The notes beneath the pieces are model-generated. The model did no database searches. It had not been told where the DNA came from and worked only from the letters and a program-made list of their open reading frames with translations. From contig CADDYU010000012.1 of NCBI GenBank assembly GCA_902810705.1, forward strand, positions 1 to 48,890: a DNA stretch of 48,890 nucleotides. The letters are read 5' to 3'. This stretch comes from Methylococcaceae bacterium. Lineage in GTDB: Bacteria > Pseudomonadota > Gammaproteobacteria > Methylococcales > Methylococcaceae. Made by a program: the position numbers and the translations under genes. This document shows positions 36,369 through 45,688 of the stretch, piece by piece. How positions within the stretch are numbered: the first letter of the stretch is position 1; each line of letters begins with the position of its first letter.

Positions 36369-37560
36369 AACCCGCTTGCGGCGGGTGAGCAGGGAATGCT
36401 TTCAAAACCTGCTGGTGCTTTCGGTTTATGGCTTCGCTCTGTCGCTGCTCCTCGGGCGGGGCACCTACAAGCCCTCGCTCTACGTGTGCGCCTTCGCCGT
36501 GGCCGGCGTTCTGGCGCTGCATCGCGGCCCGGTCCACCTGGAAAAACCGCTTTTAGTGGCGCTCGGCCTCGGCGCGATTTTTCTCGCGCAAGGCCTGATC
36601 GCTGCCCATGGCGCCATATCGGGCAATTTTCATGTCGCCCTGGCCTGGTCCATGCTGGCCGCGGCCGCAGTCACCCTGTTGCCCGCTCGGTTCGGCCGGC
36701 GCCGTCGCCTGACCCATGATGGCGCCGCCTCGGTCCTCGCGGTCATCTTCGTGGTCGCTCAAGTCGTCGCCTATATGTCTGAATTCAGAAAGGCGGGGTT
36801 ATTTTCGAATATCCATTATCTCGCCCTGTATTCCGTCATTACTCTGCCCATCCTGTACTATTTCGCGCAGAATGCCAGGGCGGCGTTGCGTTGGGTTTTC
36901 GTTCTGTCCCTGGTTGGAGATTTTTGGCTGCTGCTGAAAACCCAGTCCCGTCCTGGGTTTCTGGCTCTCTTGGCCAGTTCTTTAGTGATAATTCCATTCC
37001 TTTCATCCCGGAACCGAGGCCTCGCGCTGGCCGCCATCCTGCTGGTGCCCGGAGCTTTGTATGTCGCGGACGGATTCGGATTCGCGGCGCGAATCAACGA
37101 TCTCGCCATCCATTTTTTCCACGAGGAAAGACTGGCGATTTGGCGGGAAACCTTGGCCATGCAATCGAAAAGCTCCTGGGCGGAATGGTGGTTCGGACAC
37201 GGGCTGGGCCAGTTTTTTCGGGATTACCAGGCCGTTTCCAGCTTTCACCAGGAGCGACACGAGGATTATTTTTCGCCCCATAACTATTTTCTCGACCTGT
37301 TATACAGTCACGGCATCGTGGGGCTCATACTATTTCTGATTGCCTATGGGCTGTTCTACGGAAAGCTGGCGGCAATGGTATTGTCCAGCCGTGAAAATCC
37401 GTTGAGAGCGGTGGGAATCCTATTAATCAGCATTACGACGGCCGATCTGGTGCACACCTTTCTGACCACTCCTTTTTTCTCCCGGCATAACCTTTATCCT
37501 TTGAGCCTGATTGTGGGGGCCGGCCTTCGGTATTTCAGAAATGACCCGCGGCATGGCTGA
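36355..37560 (+). CDS. O-antigen ligase-like (WaaL/Wzy type) membrane protein
   Basis: A 401-residue polytopic protein with about ten helices and one large periplasmic loop near residues 250-310. The family hallmark is HNYFLDLLYSHGIVGL (about 304-319), with the conserved His and following hydrophobic helix. QSRPGFLALL is at about 196-205. Members transfer undecaprenyl-linked glycans to lipid A core or polymerise repeat units, and the choice cannot be read from sequence. It overlaps its neighbours on both sides (14 and 8 nt) and heads a glycan operon. Confidence 0.82.
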   Translation: MALSETRLRRVSRECFQNLLVLSVYGFALSLLLGRGTYKPSLYVCAFAVAGVLALHRGPVHLEKPLLVALGLGAIFLAQGLIAAHGAISGNFHVALAWSMLAAAAVTLLPARFGRRRRLTHDGAASVLAVIFVVAQVVAYMSEFRKAGLFSNIHYLALYSVITLPILYYFAQNARAALRWVFVLSLVGDFWLLLKTQSRPGFLALLASSLVIIPFLSSRNRGLALAAILLVPGALYVADGFGFAARINDLAIHFFHEERLAIWRETLAMQSKSSWAEWWFGHGLGQFFRDYQAVSSFHQERHEDYFSPHNYFLDLLYSHGIVGLILFLIAYGLFYGKLAAMVLSSRENPLRAVGILLISITTADLVHTFLTTPFFSRHNLYPLSLIVGAGLRYFRNDPRHG

Positions 37561-38602
37561 TTTAGACGCTCCGCCCGCCCGCATCCTTTTGATCCGCCTC
37601 GGCGCGATCGGCGATGTCGTCATGGCGTCCGGCCTCCTTCCCGCCCTGCGAGAGACTTACCCGCAGGCCCGCATCGACTGGCTGACGGAAGAATTCAACG
37701 CCGATCTTCTCCGCCACAACCCGCGCCTCGACCGGCTGCATCTCTGGCCACGCCGACGCTGGCGGGAATTGCGCCGGACCGGCCGTTACCGGCAATTCGC
37801 GCGGGAAGTTTTCGATCTGGTCCGCGCCTTGCGGGAAGAGCGCTACGATCTGGTGCTGGACCTGCAAGGACTCCTGAAAAGCGGGATCTGGGCTTGGCTC
37901 AGCGGCGGCCGACGGCGCCTCGGCTTGGGTTCCAGGGAGGGCAGCCAGTGCTTGATGACCGAAACGGTCGATCGGCGGGTGAAGAATGCCCTGATCGGCA
38001 GCGAATACCGGAAGCTCGCGGAATTCCTTGGCGCGCCGCCGGCCGCCTTCGCGCTCGACATCGCGGTGGCCGACGCGGACCGCGCCCAGGCCGCCGAACT
38101 GCTGCGGACGGCGGGCGTCGAGGGCGATTACGCGGCGATCGCGCCCTTCACCACCCGGCCGCAAAAGCACTGGTTCGACGAGCGTTGGGCGGAGCTCGCT
38201 CAAGAGCTGGCGGCGCGCGGTTGGCCCGTGGTGATGCTGGGCGGCCCCGGCGACCGGGAACGAGCCCGCGCCATCCACGGTCTGGCCGGCGGCCGCATGA
38301 TCGATCTGGCCGGACAAACCCATCTCGGGCTCAGCGCGGCCCTGATCGAGCGCGCTCGGCTCTTGGTCGGCGTCGATACCGGCCTGACCCATCTCGGCAT
38401 TGCCCTGGGCGTTCCAACCCTGGCGCTGTTCGGCTCCACCCGTCCGTATTCCGACACCGGCCGCCGGAACGCCCGGGTGCTGTACGAAAAACTGGATTGC
38501 TCGCCCTGCCGGCGCCGGCCCACCTGCGGCGGACGCTATGACTGCATGCGGCGCCATACCCCTGATTCGGTGCTGGCAGGTGTCGCGGAGCTGCTATTGT
38601 AG
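37553..38602 (+). CDS. GT9-family heptosyltransferase (LPS core type)
   Basis: A 349-residue cytosolic glycosyltransferase of the ADP-heptose:LPS heptosyltransferase family. The N-terminal signature ILLIRLGAIGDVVMASGLLP (about residues 10-29) and a C-terminal donor-binding segment (VGVDTGLTHLGIALGVPTLA, then FGST) are clear. A cysteine-rich tail (CSPCRRRPTC, about 316-325) is family-typical. ATG 37553 fits the family start; ATG 37541 is possible. It overlaps the ligase-like gene by 8 nt. It would add heptose or a similar sugar to lipid A core. Confidence 0.88.
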   Translation: MADLDAPPARILLIRLGAIGDVVMASGLLPALRETYPQARIDWLTEEFNADLLRHNPRLDRLHLWPRRRWRELRRTGRYRQFAREVFDLVRALREERYDLVLDLQGLLKSGIWAWLSGGRRRLGLGSREGSQCLMTETVDRRVKNALIGSEYRKLAEFLGAPPAAFALDIAVADADRAQAAELLRTAGVEGDYAAIAPFTTRPQKHWFDERWAELAQELAARGWPVVMLGGPGDRERARAIHGLAGGRMIDLAGQTHLGLSAALIERARLLVGVDTGLTHLGIALGVPTLALFGSTRPYSDTGRRNARVLYEKLDCSPCRRRPTCGGRYDCMRRHTPDSVLAGVAELLL

Positions 38603-38708
38603 GCGGGCGAGGGGGCTGGACGACCGGCGCAGCCTCTGCCCCGCGAAATACTGATCCAGCGCGGGCCTGCCGCATCTGTCGGGCGGATTCCAGCGCCTCC
38701 CCGGGCCG

Positions 38709-39263
38709 TCAATCCTTGAATCCCTCCACCTGAATCAAAATCCTCACCTCGTCCCCGATCGCGGGCAGGAACGCATTCAATCCGAAATCGCTGCGCTTGA
38801 TTGTCCCGGCGGCGTCCGCCCCGCACACGTTTTTCCGGCTGATGGGGTGGACGCCACAATGGAAATGCCGAATCTCGAGATCCACCGGCCGGCTCACCCC
38901 GAGCAGGGTCAAGGTTCCCTCGGCCCGGACCGGCTTGCCGCCCTCGAAGACGATCCTATCGGCCTCATAGGTAATCGCGGGGTGCTTGGCGGTATTGAAG
39001 AAGTCCTCCTTTTTGAGGCGTTCCTCCAACTCGGCGAGCCCGGTATCGATGGAGTTGGCGTCGATAATGACGTGGATGGCGCCGGTTTTCTTCTCGGGAT
39101 CCAAGGTGATATTGCCGGAGGTTTTGTCGAACCGGCCCCGCTGGGTGGAAAATCCGATATGGCTGACCTCGAAGCTGGGAAAGGTGTGGCGTTCGTCGAT
39201 GGTGAAAGAATCGGCCGTGGCCAGGATCGGAAACGTCAGCAGGAAAACGGCCGTCCGCCGCAT
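38709..39263 (-). CDS. YceI-like periplasmic lipid-binding protein
   Basis: The YceI family forms a secreted beta-barrel (lipocalin-like) that binds isoprenoid or other long lipids. The 184-residue form starting at the in-frame ATG 39263 has a hydrophobic signal segment MRRTAVFLLTFPILATA and then the domain (DSFTIDERHTFPSFEVSHIG onward). No ribosome site precedes 39263. The only start with a good GGAG is ATG 39286, in another frame, separated by an A7 run (39277-39283); eight A would join the frames. Either a slippage site or an error may be involved. The gene diverges from the DUF2238 gene. Confidence 0.8.
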   Translation of the reverse strand: MRRTAVFLLTFPILATADSFTIDERHTFPSFEVSHIGFSTQRGRFDKTSGNITLDPEKKTGAIHVIIDANSIDTGLAELEERLKKEDFFNTAKHPAITYEADRIVFEGGKPVRAEGTLTLLGVSRPVDLEIRHFHCGVHPISRKNVCGADAAGTIKRSDFGLNAFLPAIGDEVRILIQVEGFKD

Positions 39264-39405
39264 TCGGTGCGAGGAATTTTTTTCATGCTTTAACTCCAGA
39301 AGGAAGGCCGGTTCGATCGGCTGCATCAATGCGATGCGGGCTAAAGGGTAATCGTTTTCCGGCGCTTGTGGCAGACTATCGCCTTTTCCCAACGGGTTTT
39401 CGCGC

Positions 39406-40047
39406 GTGCCCAAGTACTGGACCGTCGTCTTTCTCGCCGCCTGGCTGTGGTCGGCGCTGGCGCCTCACGGCTATCTGACCTGGCTGTTGGAGATGCTGCC
39501 GGCCGCCGCCGCATTCCTGATTTTAGCCGGCGTCTCTCGGCGGTTCGCGCTGACGCCGCTCGCTTATGCTTTATTGCTGATCCTTTGCCTCTTGATCCTG
39601 ATCGGCGCCCATTTTTCGTTTTCCAGAGTGCCGGCCTTCGACTTCGGCGCCGGCCGCAACAACTTCGATAAGCTCGCCCATTTCTTCCAAGGGTTCGCGC
39701 CCGCGATCGTGTTCCGGGAAATCCTGATCCGCTTCGAAGTCGTGGCGAAGCGAGGTTGGCTGTGGCTCATCGTTCCGGCCCTGAGCCTGGCCCTCAGCGC
39801 GGCTTACGAACTGGTGGAGTGGCTGGCGGCACTGACGCTACGCGAGCGGGCCGAGGATTTTTTGGCCCTTCAGGGCGACCCGTGGGATGCGCAGTCCGAT
39901 ATGGCGATGGCGTTGCTCGGCGCCATCGCCGCGCTGGCGCTCTTGAGCCGGCGCCATGATCGGCAGATCGCCCGGCTGAAGGCGGAAGCCGAGCGCGAAT
40001 CGCCGATCCGGAGCCTTCCCCCGCTGCGCCGGCCTGCCGGGCCGTGA
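39406..40047 (+). CDS. YjdF/DUF2238-family membrane protein
   Basis: A 213-residue inner-membrane protein with about five to six helices. The family stretch NNFDKLAHFFQGFAPAIVFR (about residues 84-103) and AAYELVEW match DUF2238 (E. coli YjdF). Function is unknown, though a relation to VanZ-like proteins has been noted. It starts with GTG and overlaps the next gene by 4 nt. The C-terminal 35 residues are basic and cytosolic. It begins a compact plus-strand run through 42636 that mixes transferases and a lipid hydroxylase. Confidence 0.8.
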   Translation: MPKYWTVVFLAAWLWSALAPHGYLTWLLEMLPAAAAFLILAGVSRRFALTPLAYALLLILCLLILIGAHFSFSRVPAFDFGAGRNNFDKLAHFFQGFAPAIVFREILIRFEVVAKRGWLWLIVPALSLALSAAYELVEWLAALTLRERAEDFLALQGDPWDAQSDMAMALLGAIAALALLSRRHDRQIARLKAEAERESPIRSLPPLRRPAGP

Positions 40048-40727
40048 GCTTCCGCCTTTCCATCGTGGTGCCCGTGCTTAATGAGGCCGGGCTGATCGAA
40101 GCGGCGCTGGCCGGCTTGCAAGGCTTTCGTGAACGGGGTGCCGAGCTGATCGTGGTGGACGGCGGCAGCCGGGACGGCACGGCGGAGTTGGCCGCGCCGC
40201 TGGCCTCTCGCCTTGTCCGTGCGCCCAAGGGCCGGGCCCTGCAAATGAATGCCGGAGCGCGGGCAGCCACCGGGAACGTTCTTTTGTTCCTGCACGCCGA
40301 TGTCCAACTGCCGCAGGATGCGGATCGAAGGCTCGCCGAAGCCTTTGAGGCCGGCGCGGTCTGGGGCCGCTTCGACGTGCGGCTCTCGGGCTTCCAACCG
40401 CTACTTAGGATAGTGGAAGCCTCGATGAATGGGCGTTCGCGGCTGACCGGCATCGCCACCGGCGACCAGGCGCTGTTCATGCGGCGGGAGGCTTGGGAAT
40501 GGGCCGGCGGGTATCCCGGGATTCCGCTGATGGAGGACATCGCCTTGAGCAAGATCCTAAAACGCCTGGCCCGTCCCGTCTGTCTTAGAGAGAGGGTCGT
40601 GGTCTCCAGCCGGCGCTGGGAGGAAGAGGGCGTTCTCCGCACCGTCCTGCTCATGTGGTGGCTCAGACTCCGCTATTTTTTCGGCGCCGACCCGGCGGCC
40701 TTGGCCCGCCGCTATTATCGAACCTGA
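40044..40727 (+). CDS. TIGR04283 family glycosyltransferase (GT2)
   Basis: A 227-residue GT-A glycosyltransferase. The N-terminal LSIVVPVLNE (about 5-14), donor motif VVDGGSRDGT (37-46), an HADVQLP metal site and the acceptor loop GYPGIPLMEDI match the rSAM/selenodomain-associated transferase 2 family. The acceptor is unknown. The GTG start overlaps the upstream stop (GTGA). The partner transferase 1 (TIGR04282) lies three genes further on, but the radical-SAM protein that names the family is not nearby. Confidence 0.88.
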   Translation: MSFRLSIVVPVLNEAGLIEAALAGLQGFRERGAELIVVDGGSRDGTAELAAPLASRLVRAPKGRALQMNAGARAATGNVLLFLHADVQLPQDADRRLAEAFEAGAVWGRFDVRLSGFQPLLRIVEASMNGRSRLTGIATGDQALFMRREAWEWAGGYPGIPLMEDIALSKILKRLARPVCLRERVVVSSRRWEEEGVLRTVLLMWWLRLRYFFGADPAALARRYYRT

Positions 40728-40746
40728 ATCTTTGCGGACTCAGTCC

Positions 40747-41115
40747 ATGATTGACCGACATTTCGCCGAAGCTTTCGCCGCGGATTGGATCGCCGCCTGG
40801 AACGGCCACGATCTAGACCGCATCCTGTCCCATTACGCCGAGGACTTCGAGATGGCCTCGCCCTATATCGCCCGGCTGGCGGGGCAGCCCGGCGGCAAGC
40901 TCAAGGGCAAGCCGGCGGTCCGCGCCTATTGGGCCAAAGCTTTGGAGCTCATGCCCAACCTTCGCTTCGAGCTGGTGTCGGTTCTGGCCGGGATCGACAG
41001 CGTGATGGTCCATTACCGGGGCGTTCACGGCCTGGCGGCGGAAGTGTTCTTCTTCGGTGAGAACGGGAAGGTGGTCAAAGCGCACGCGCATTACGCGGCG
41101 GATCGGAGCGGATGA
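40747..41115 (+). CDS. NTF2-like/SnoaL-type protein
   Basis: A 122-residue small alpha-beta barrel. The hallmark is the N-terminal helix DWIAAWNGHDLDRILSHYAE, the typical NTF2-like opening, and the strand VMVHYRGV. It may be an enzyme or a ligand-binding protein; nothing catalytic can be assigned. ATG 40747 is preferred to TTG 40732. It lies between a glycosyltransferase and a lipid hydroxylase-like gene. Confidence 0.75.
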   Translation: MIDRHFAEAFAADWIAAWNGHDLDRILSHYAEDFEMASPYIARLAGQPGGKLKGKPAVRAYWAKALELMPNLRFELVSVLAGIDSVMVHYRGVHGLAAEVFFFGENGKVVKAHAHYAADRSG

Positions 41116-41193
41116 CGAATCTGATTTTCGATGAAAATTGCGCGCCGGTGGCGCGGATTGAAGCCCGCGAACGCGGCGCCCGTTGCTACTCCC

Positions 41194-41988
41194 ATGGATA
41201 ATCCATCCCTTTTCGAAGCCCTGCTCCGTTTCTCCATTTTTCTTTCCGTGCTCGGCCTCATGCTGTTCTGGGAGTGGCGCGCCCCGTTTCGGGCGGTTCC
41301 GGAGGCCAAGCCGCGGCGGCTGGCCCGGCATCTGGGCCTGATGGCGCTGAATACGGTATCGGTGCGGCTTTTGAGCGGCGGGGGCGCTTATTTGGCGGCG
41401 TACTATGCCGGCGAGCGGGGCTTTGGACTTTTCAACCAGTGGAACCCGCCGGCCGGAATATCCTTCGTGGCCGGGCTAGTGCTGCTGGATTTCGCCCTTT
41501 ATCTTCAGCACGTGGCTTTTCACTGGGCGCCGCCGCTTTGGCGGCTGCACAAGGTGCATCACCTGGATCCGGGCTTCGATACGACTACGGCGGTCCGTTT
41601 CCATCCCGCCGAAATCGTCCTGTCCATGTATTACAAGATGGCCCTGGTGCTGGCCTTGGGCCTCTCGCCGCCGACGGTGCTGACGTTCGAGATCCTGCTC
41701 AATGCCTGTTCCCTGTTCAATCACGGCAACGTGCGCCTGCCCAGGCTCTGGGAGCTCCGGGTCCGGCGGCTGCTCATCACTCCGGACCTGCACCGCATCC
41801 ATCATTCGGTGTTGCCGCGGGAAACCCACAGCAATTTCGGCTTTTGCGTGCCGTTTTGGGACTGGTGGTGCAGGACGTATCGGGCCGCGCCTCGGAGGGG
41901 CCAGGAAGGCCTGGAGATTGGATTGAACGAGGAGCGGGACCCGCGCCGCCTGGGTTTTCGGCGGCTCTTGACCTTGCCGTTCCGCTGA
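41194..41988 (+). CDS. Fatty acid hydroxylase/sterol desaturase-family membrane di-iron enzyme
   Basis: A 264-residue membrane protein with about four helices and the eight-histidine-type di-iron site: HVAFH (106-110), HKVHH (119-123), H137 in RFHPAE, H177 in FNHGN, and HRIHH (200-204). These catalyse O2-dependent hydroxylation or desaturation of lipids. The substrate could be an acyl chain, carotenoid or sterol/hopanoid, and cannot be read. ATG 41194 gives the family N-terminus; an upstream ATG at 41131 adds a basic stretch. Three nucleotides separate it from the TIGR04282 gene. Confidence 0.85.
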   Translation: MDNPSLFEALLRFSIFLSVLGLMLFWEWRAPFRAVPEAKPRRLARHLGLMALNTVSVRLLSGGGAYLAAYYAGERGFGLFNQWNPPAGISFVAGLVLLDFALYLQHVAFHWAPPLWRLHKVHHLDPGFDTTTAVRFHPAEIVLSMYYKMALVLALGLSPPTVLTFEILLNACSLFNHGNVRLPRLWELRVRRLLITPDLHRIHHSVLPRETHSNFGFCVPFWDWWCRTYRAAPRRGQEGLEIGLNEERDPRRLGFRRLLTLPFR

Positions 41989-41991
41989 GTC

Positions 41992-42636
41992 ATGGCGCTC
42001 TATCGCTATCCCAACGCCGTCCTGGCCGTTTTGGCGAAAGCGCCGGTGCCGGGCCTGGCCAAGACCCGCCTGATTCCCGCACTCGGCCCCGAGGGCGCGG
42101 CCCGATTGCATGCCGACCTCTTGCGAATGATCGTCTCGCGACTGTTGGCCGCGCGGCTTTGTCCGGTGCGGCTCTGTTGCCATCCCGACACCGACCACCC
42201 CGAGTTCGCGGCCCTGGCCGCCGACGGGGCCCAACTCGAAAGGCAGCTTGGGACCGAGCTCGGCGAACGCATGGCGACCGCCGCCCGCCATGCCCTGGAG
42301 AGGGCGCATTACGCCATTCTCATCGGAACCGATATCCCGGAACTCGATCCCGGTTACGTCGAAAGCGCCATTCAGGCCTTGCGGGTGGGCCAAGACGCGG
42401 TGCTCGGGCCGGTTGAGGACGGCGGTTACTGTCTTTTGGGGCTCCGGCGGCGCGAGGACACGCTATTTTGGAACATGGCCTGGAGCACGGCGGAAGTGGC
42501 GGCCGAAACGCGGCGGCGGCTACGGCATCTCGGCTGGCGCTGGCATGAGCTGCCCGTGCTGTGGGATGTGGATGGCCCGGAGGACCTCCCGCGGTACGCA
42601 GCGTGGAAACGCGGAGCGAAGGCGGGCGAATCGTAA
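41992..42636 (+). CDS. TIGR04282 family glycosyltransferase (DUF2064)
   Basis: A 214-residue GT-A nucleotidyl/glycosyl transferase. The KAPVPGLAKTRLIPALG loop (about residues 16-32), IGTDIPEL metal motif and GPVEDGGYCLLG match the rSAM/selenodomain-associated transferase 1 family. Its partner in that system, TIGR04283, is in the same run. The final product is unknown, and the radical-SAM/selenoprotein genes that give the name are absent from the window. Confidence 0.88.
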   Translation: MALYRYPNAVLAVLAKAPVPGLAKTRLIPALGPEGAARLHADLLRMIVSRLLAARLCPVRLCCHPDTDHPEFAALAADGAQLERQLGTELGERMATAARHALERAHYAILIGTDIPELDPGYVESAIQALRVGQDAVLGPVEDGGYCLLGLRRREDTLFWNMAWSTAEVAAETRRRLRHLGWRWHELPVLWDVDGPEDLPRYAAWKRGAKAGES

Positions 42637-42814
42637 CCAGGCGGTGTAAAGGGGACTTGTCCGCATCGCCGTCTACAGCTTGTAACGAATGGGCTAAAAT
42701 CGATTCATCCAGCTAGGATTTCCGGATCCGCGCAAGATCGGTCAACACCATCAAGCTTTGCGTCCGGCCGCGGTTCCGGCTAGACTTTCTAGCCCTTTCG
42801 CCGCCCTCAGAACC

Positions 42815-43798
42815 ATGCACATCGGCCCTTATCGACTTGCCAATCGCCTGATTCTCGCTCCCATGGCCGGCATCACTGACCAGCCTTTCCGCCGTTTATG
42901 CCGGCGGTACGGCGCGGCGCTGGCGGTTTCGGAAATGATTTCCGCCAATCCCGCCCTGCGGGATGACCGCAAGACCTTGCGGCGCGCCGACCATCGTGGC
43001 GAACCGGAACCCCGTTCGGTGCAAATCCTCGGCAACGAGCCGGCCCACATGGCGAAAGCCGCCCGGGTCAATGCCGATCGTGGGGCCCAGATCATCGATA
43101 TCAATATGGGTTGTCCCGCCAAAAAGGTCTGCAACAAGGCCGCCGGCTCCGCCTTGCTGAAGGACGAGGTTCTGGTCGGCCGGCTTCTGGAGGCGGTGGT
43201 CAAGGCCGTGGAGGTGCCGGTCACGCTGAAGATCCGAACCGGCTGGGATCCGGACCACCGCAATGCCGTCAGCGTCGCCAAAATCGCGGAAAGCGCAGGA
43301 ATCCGGGCCATCGCGGTCCATGGCCGGACCCGCGCCTGCGGCTTTTCCGGGCCGGTCGAATACCGTACAATCCAGGCAGTCAAATGCGCCGTAGGTGTCC
43401 CCGTGATCGCCAATGGTGATATCGACAGCCCGGAAAAAGCCGCCGCCGTGTTTAAAGAAACCGGCGCCGATGCCGTGATGGTGGGGCGGGCGGTTTTGGG
43501 CCGGCCCTGGTTGTTCAGGACGATATTGGATCGCCTCGACGGCAATTCGCTGACCAGCATGCCCAGCATGACGGAGATCCGAGGCGTTATCCTGGAGCAC
43601 CTCCACGAGCTTTACGCGTTCTATGGCGAGGCCCTTGGATTGCGTATCGCGCGGAAGCACGTCGGCTGGTATCTCGAACACCTCCCTTCCTGCCGGTCGG
43701 AATTCGGACACCGTTTCAACGCCCAGGATTCAACCACCCGGCAATTGGCCCTCATCGACCTGATTTTCAGCGCCGCAACGCAGGAGTTGGCTGCATGA
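42815..43798 (+). CDS. dusB: tRNA-dihydrouridine synthase B
   Basis: An FMN enzyme that reduces uridine in the D loop of tRNA. The 327-residue product opens with RLILAPMAGITDQPFRRLCR. The TIM barrel carries the catalytic Cys in INMGCPAKKVCNK, and the C-terminal helical domain ends RQLALIDLIF. ATG 42815 was chosen over an in-frame extension to 42758. It overlaps fis by 4 nt, the classic dusB-fis operon of gammaproteobacteria. Confidence 0.96.
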   Translation: MHIGPYRLANRLILAPMAGITDQPFRRLCRRYGAALAVSEMISANPALRDDRKTLRRADHRGEPEPRSVQILGNEPAHMAKAARVNADRGAQIIDINMGCPAKKVCNKAAGSALLKDEVLVGRLLEAVVKAVEVPVTLKIRTGWDPDHRNAVSVAKIAESAGIRAIAVHGRTRACGFSGPVEYRTIQAVKCAVGVPVIANGDIDSPEKAAAVFKETGADAVMVGRAVLGRPWLFRTILDRLDGNSLTSMPSMTEIRGVILEHLHELYAFYGEALGLRIARKHVGWYLEHLPSCRSEFGHRFNAQDSTTRQLALIDLIFSAATQELAA

Positions 43799-44085
43799 CG
43801 GCAGACGTTAGAAGGATCACGGCGGTGCTGGACACCGTCAAGGCCGAAGGCGCTCCCGCCTTTATTCTCAGCGAGTATGTCTCCATGGCCATGCGGAATT
43901 ATTTCGCCCGTCTCGATGGTCATGACGTCACCAATCTGCACGCTCTGGTCATCAGTGAAGTGGAGAAGCCTTTGATCGAGGCGGTTCTTGACCATTGCGG
44001 CCACAATCAGAGCAAGGCAGCCCAGGTTCTGGGCCTGAGCCGGGGGACTTTGCGCAAAAAGATGGTCCAATACGGACTCGCCTAG
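43795..44085 (+). CDS. fis: DNA-binding protein Fis
   Basis: Fis is a nucleoid protein that bends DNA and activates rRNA promoters. The 96-residue product has the N-terminal beta-arm/helix region and a C-terminal helix-turn-helix NQSKAAQVLGLSRGTLRKKM (about 71-90). It follows dusB with an ATGA overlap, which fixes the identity. Confidence 0.95.
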   Translation: MTADVRRITAVLDTVKAEGAPAFILSEYVSMAMRNYFARLDGHDVTNLHALVISEVEKPLIEAVLDHCGHNQSKAAQVLGLSRGTLRKKMVQYGLA

Positions 44086-44121
44086 CGCATCCTTTACTTT
44101 ACGAGCCTTTGTCACCATCCC

Positions 44122-45684
44122 ATGAGCACCTCAATGCCCCGAGCCCTGGTCAGCGTGTCGAATAAATCCGGCCTGGTGGAGTTTTGCCGGGAACTAAGGG
44201 GGTTGGGCTTCGAGATACTCTCCTCCGGCGGCACCTTCCGGGTACTGGCCGAGAACGGTATCGCCGCCGTCGAGGTATCCGAATATACCGGTTTTCCCGA
44301 ACTGATGGGCGGGCGCCTCAAGACCCTGCACCCCAAAATCCATGGCGGCATCCTGGGGCGCCGGGGCATTGATGAAACCGCGATGGCGGAACACGGCATC
44401 GGCCCCATCGATCTGGTGGTGGTTAACCTGTACCCCTTCGAGGAGACTGTCGCCAAACCCGGTTGCCCGTTAGCCGACGCCATCGAGAACATCGATATCG
44501 GCGGTCCCGCCATGATCCGCGCTGCGGCCAAGAACCATGCGGCGGTGGGCGTGGTGGTCGATCCGGCGGATTACGCGGCGGTGCTGAGAGAGCTGCGGGA
44601 AGGGCAGGGCGCACTGTCCGATGCCACCCGCTTCCGCTTGGCGATCAAAAGCTTCCGGCACACCGCCGCCTATGATGCCGCCATAGCGGCTTATTTAGGC
44701 AAAACCGAGAGTAGCGAAGCCTTCCCCGATCCACTGGTGCTGCGGTTTCGCCATGCCCAAGGGATGCGTTACGGGGAAAACCCGCACCAGCAAGCCGCGT
44801 TCTACGTGGAGCCGGGCGCGCCGGCGGGTTCCATCGCGACGGCCCGGCAGCTGCAGGGCAAGGCGCTGTCCTACAACAACATCGCCGACGCGGACGCCGC
44901 GCTCGAATGCGTCAAGTCTTTCGGCGATCTGCCCGCCTGCGTGATCGTCAAGCACGCCAATCCCTGCGGAGTGGCTCAGGGCCGAACCCTGGCCGAGGCT
45001 TACGGCCGGGCCTACGCCGCCGATCCCACCTCGGCCTTCGGCGGCATCATTGCCTTCAACCGGACCCTGGATGGGGAGACCGCCCGGGCCATCATCGAAC
45101 GGCAGTTCGTGGAGGTGATTCTGGCGCCCGAGGTGAGCGCCGAGGCGCGGCTCATCCTCGCCGGGAAGCCCAATATCCGGGTGCTGCAATCCGGATCCTG
45201 GCCTGAGGCACCCGAGGCGGAATGGGATTACAAACGAGTGACCGGCGGCCTTCTAGTGCAGGATCGGGATACCCGTGTTCTCGATCAATCGGCGCTCAGG
45301 GTGGTGACAAGGCGCGCCCCAACCGAGGAGGAATTAACCGATTTGCTCTTCGCCTGGAACGTCGTCAAATTCGTCAAATCCAACGCCATCGTGTACGCCA
45401 AGAACCGCCAGACCGTGGGCGTGGGCGCCGGCCAAATGAGCCGGGTCTATTCCGCCCGCATCGCCGTCATCAAGGCAGCCGACGTGGGGCTTTCGGTAGC
45501 GGGATCGGTGGTAGCCTCCGATGCCTTCTTCCCGTTCCGGGACGGCGTGGATTCAGCCGCCGAGGCGGGCGTTTCGGCCGTAATCCAGCCGGGCGGTTCC
45601 ATGCGCGACGAGGAGGTCATTGCCGCCGCCGATGAGCACGGCCTGGCCATGGTCTTTACCGGCATGCGACATTTCCGTCATTGA
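44122..45684 (+). CDS. purH: Bifunctional purine biosynthesis protein PurH
   Basis: PurH catalyses the last two steps of IMP synthesis. The 520-residue product has the N-terminal MGS-type IMP cyclohydrolase domain (about 1-195) and the C-terminal AICAR formyltransferase (about 200-520) with VKHANPCG, whose Lys-His pair is catalytic, and the standard GMRHFRH C-terminus. It is cytosolic, next to fis, and needs 10-formyl-THF. Confidence 0.98.
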   Translation: MSTSMPRALVSVSNKSGLVEFCRELRGLGFEILSSGGTFRVLAENGIAAVEVSEYTGFPELMGGRLKTLHPKIHGGILGRRGIDETAMAEHGIGPIDLVVVNLYPFEETVAKPGCPLADAIENIDIGGPAMIRAAAKNHAAVGVVVDPADYAAVLRELREGQGALSDATRFRLAIKSFRHTAAYDAAIAAYLGKTESSEAFPDPLVLRFRHAQGMRYGENPHQQAAFYVEPGAPAGSIATARQLQGKALSYNNIADADAALECVKSFGDLPACVIVKHANPCGVAQGRTLAEAYGRAYAADPTSAFGGIIAFNRTLDGETARAIIERQFVEVILAPEVSAEARLILAGKPNIRVLQSGSWPEAPEAEWDYKRVTGGLLVQDRDTRVLDQSALRVVTRRAPTEEELTDLLFAWNVVKFVKSNAIVYAKNRQTVGVGAGQMSRVYSARIAVIKAADVGLSVAGSVVASDAFFPFRDGVDSAAEAGVSAVIQPGGSMRDEEVIAAADEHGLAMVFTGMRHFRH

Positions 45685-45688
45685 TATT

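Noticed and set aside
37562-38557. Antisense frame of 331 residues over the heptosyltransferase
   Set aside because: It is opposite a well-conserved GT9 gene, low in motif content and has no ribosome site.
41274-42416. 380-residue plus-strand frame across the hydroxylase and TIGR04282 genes
   Set aside because: It overlaps two conserved genes in another frame and is rich in Gly/Arg/Pro, typical of GC-rich shadow frames.
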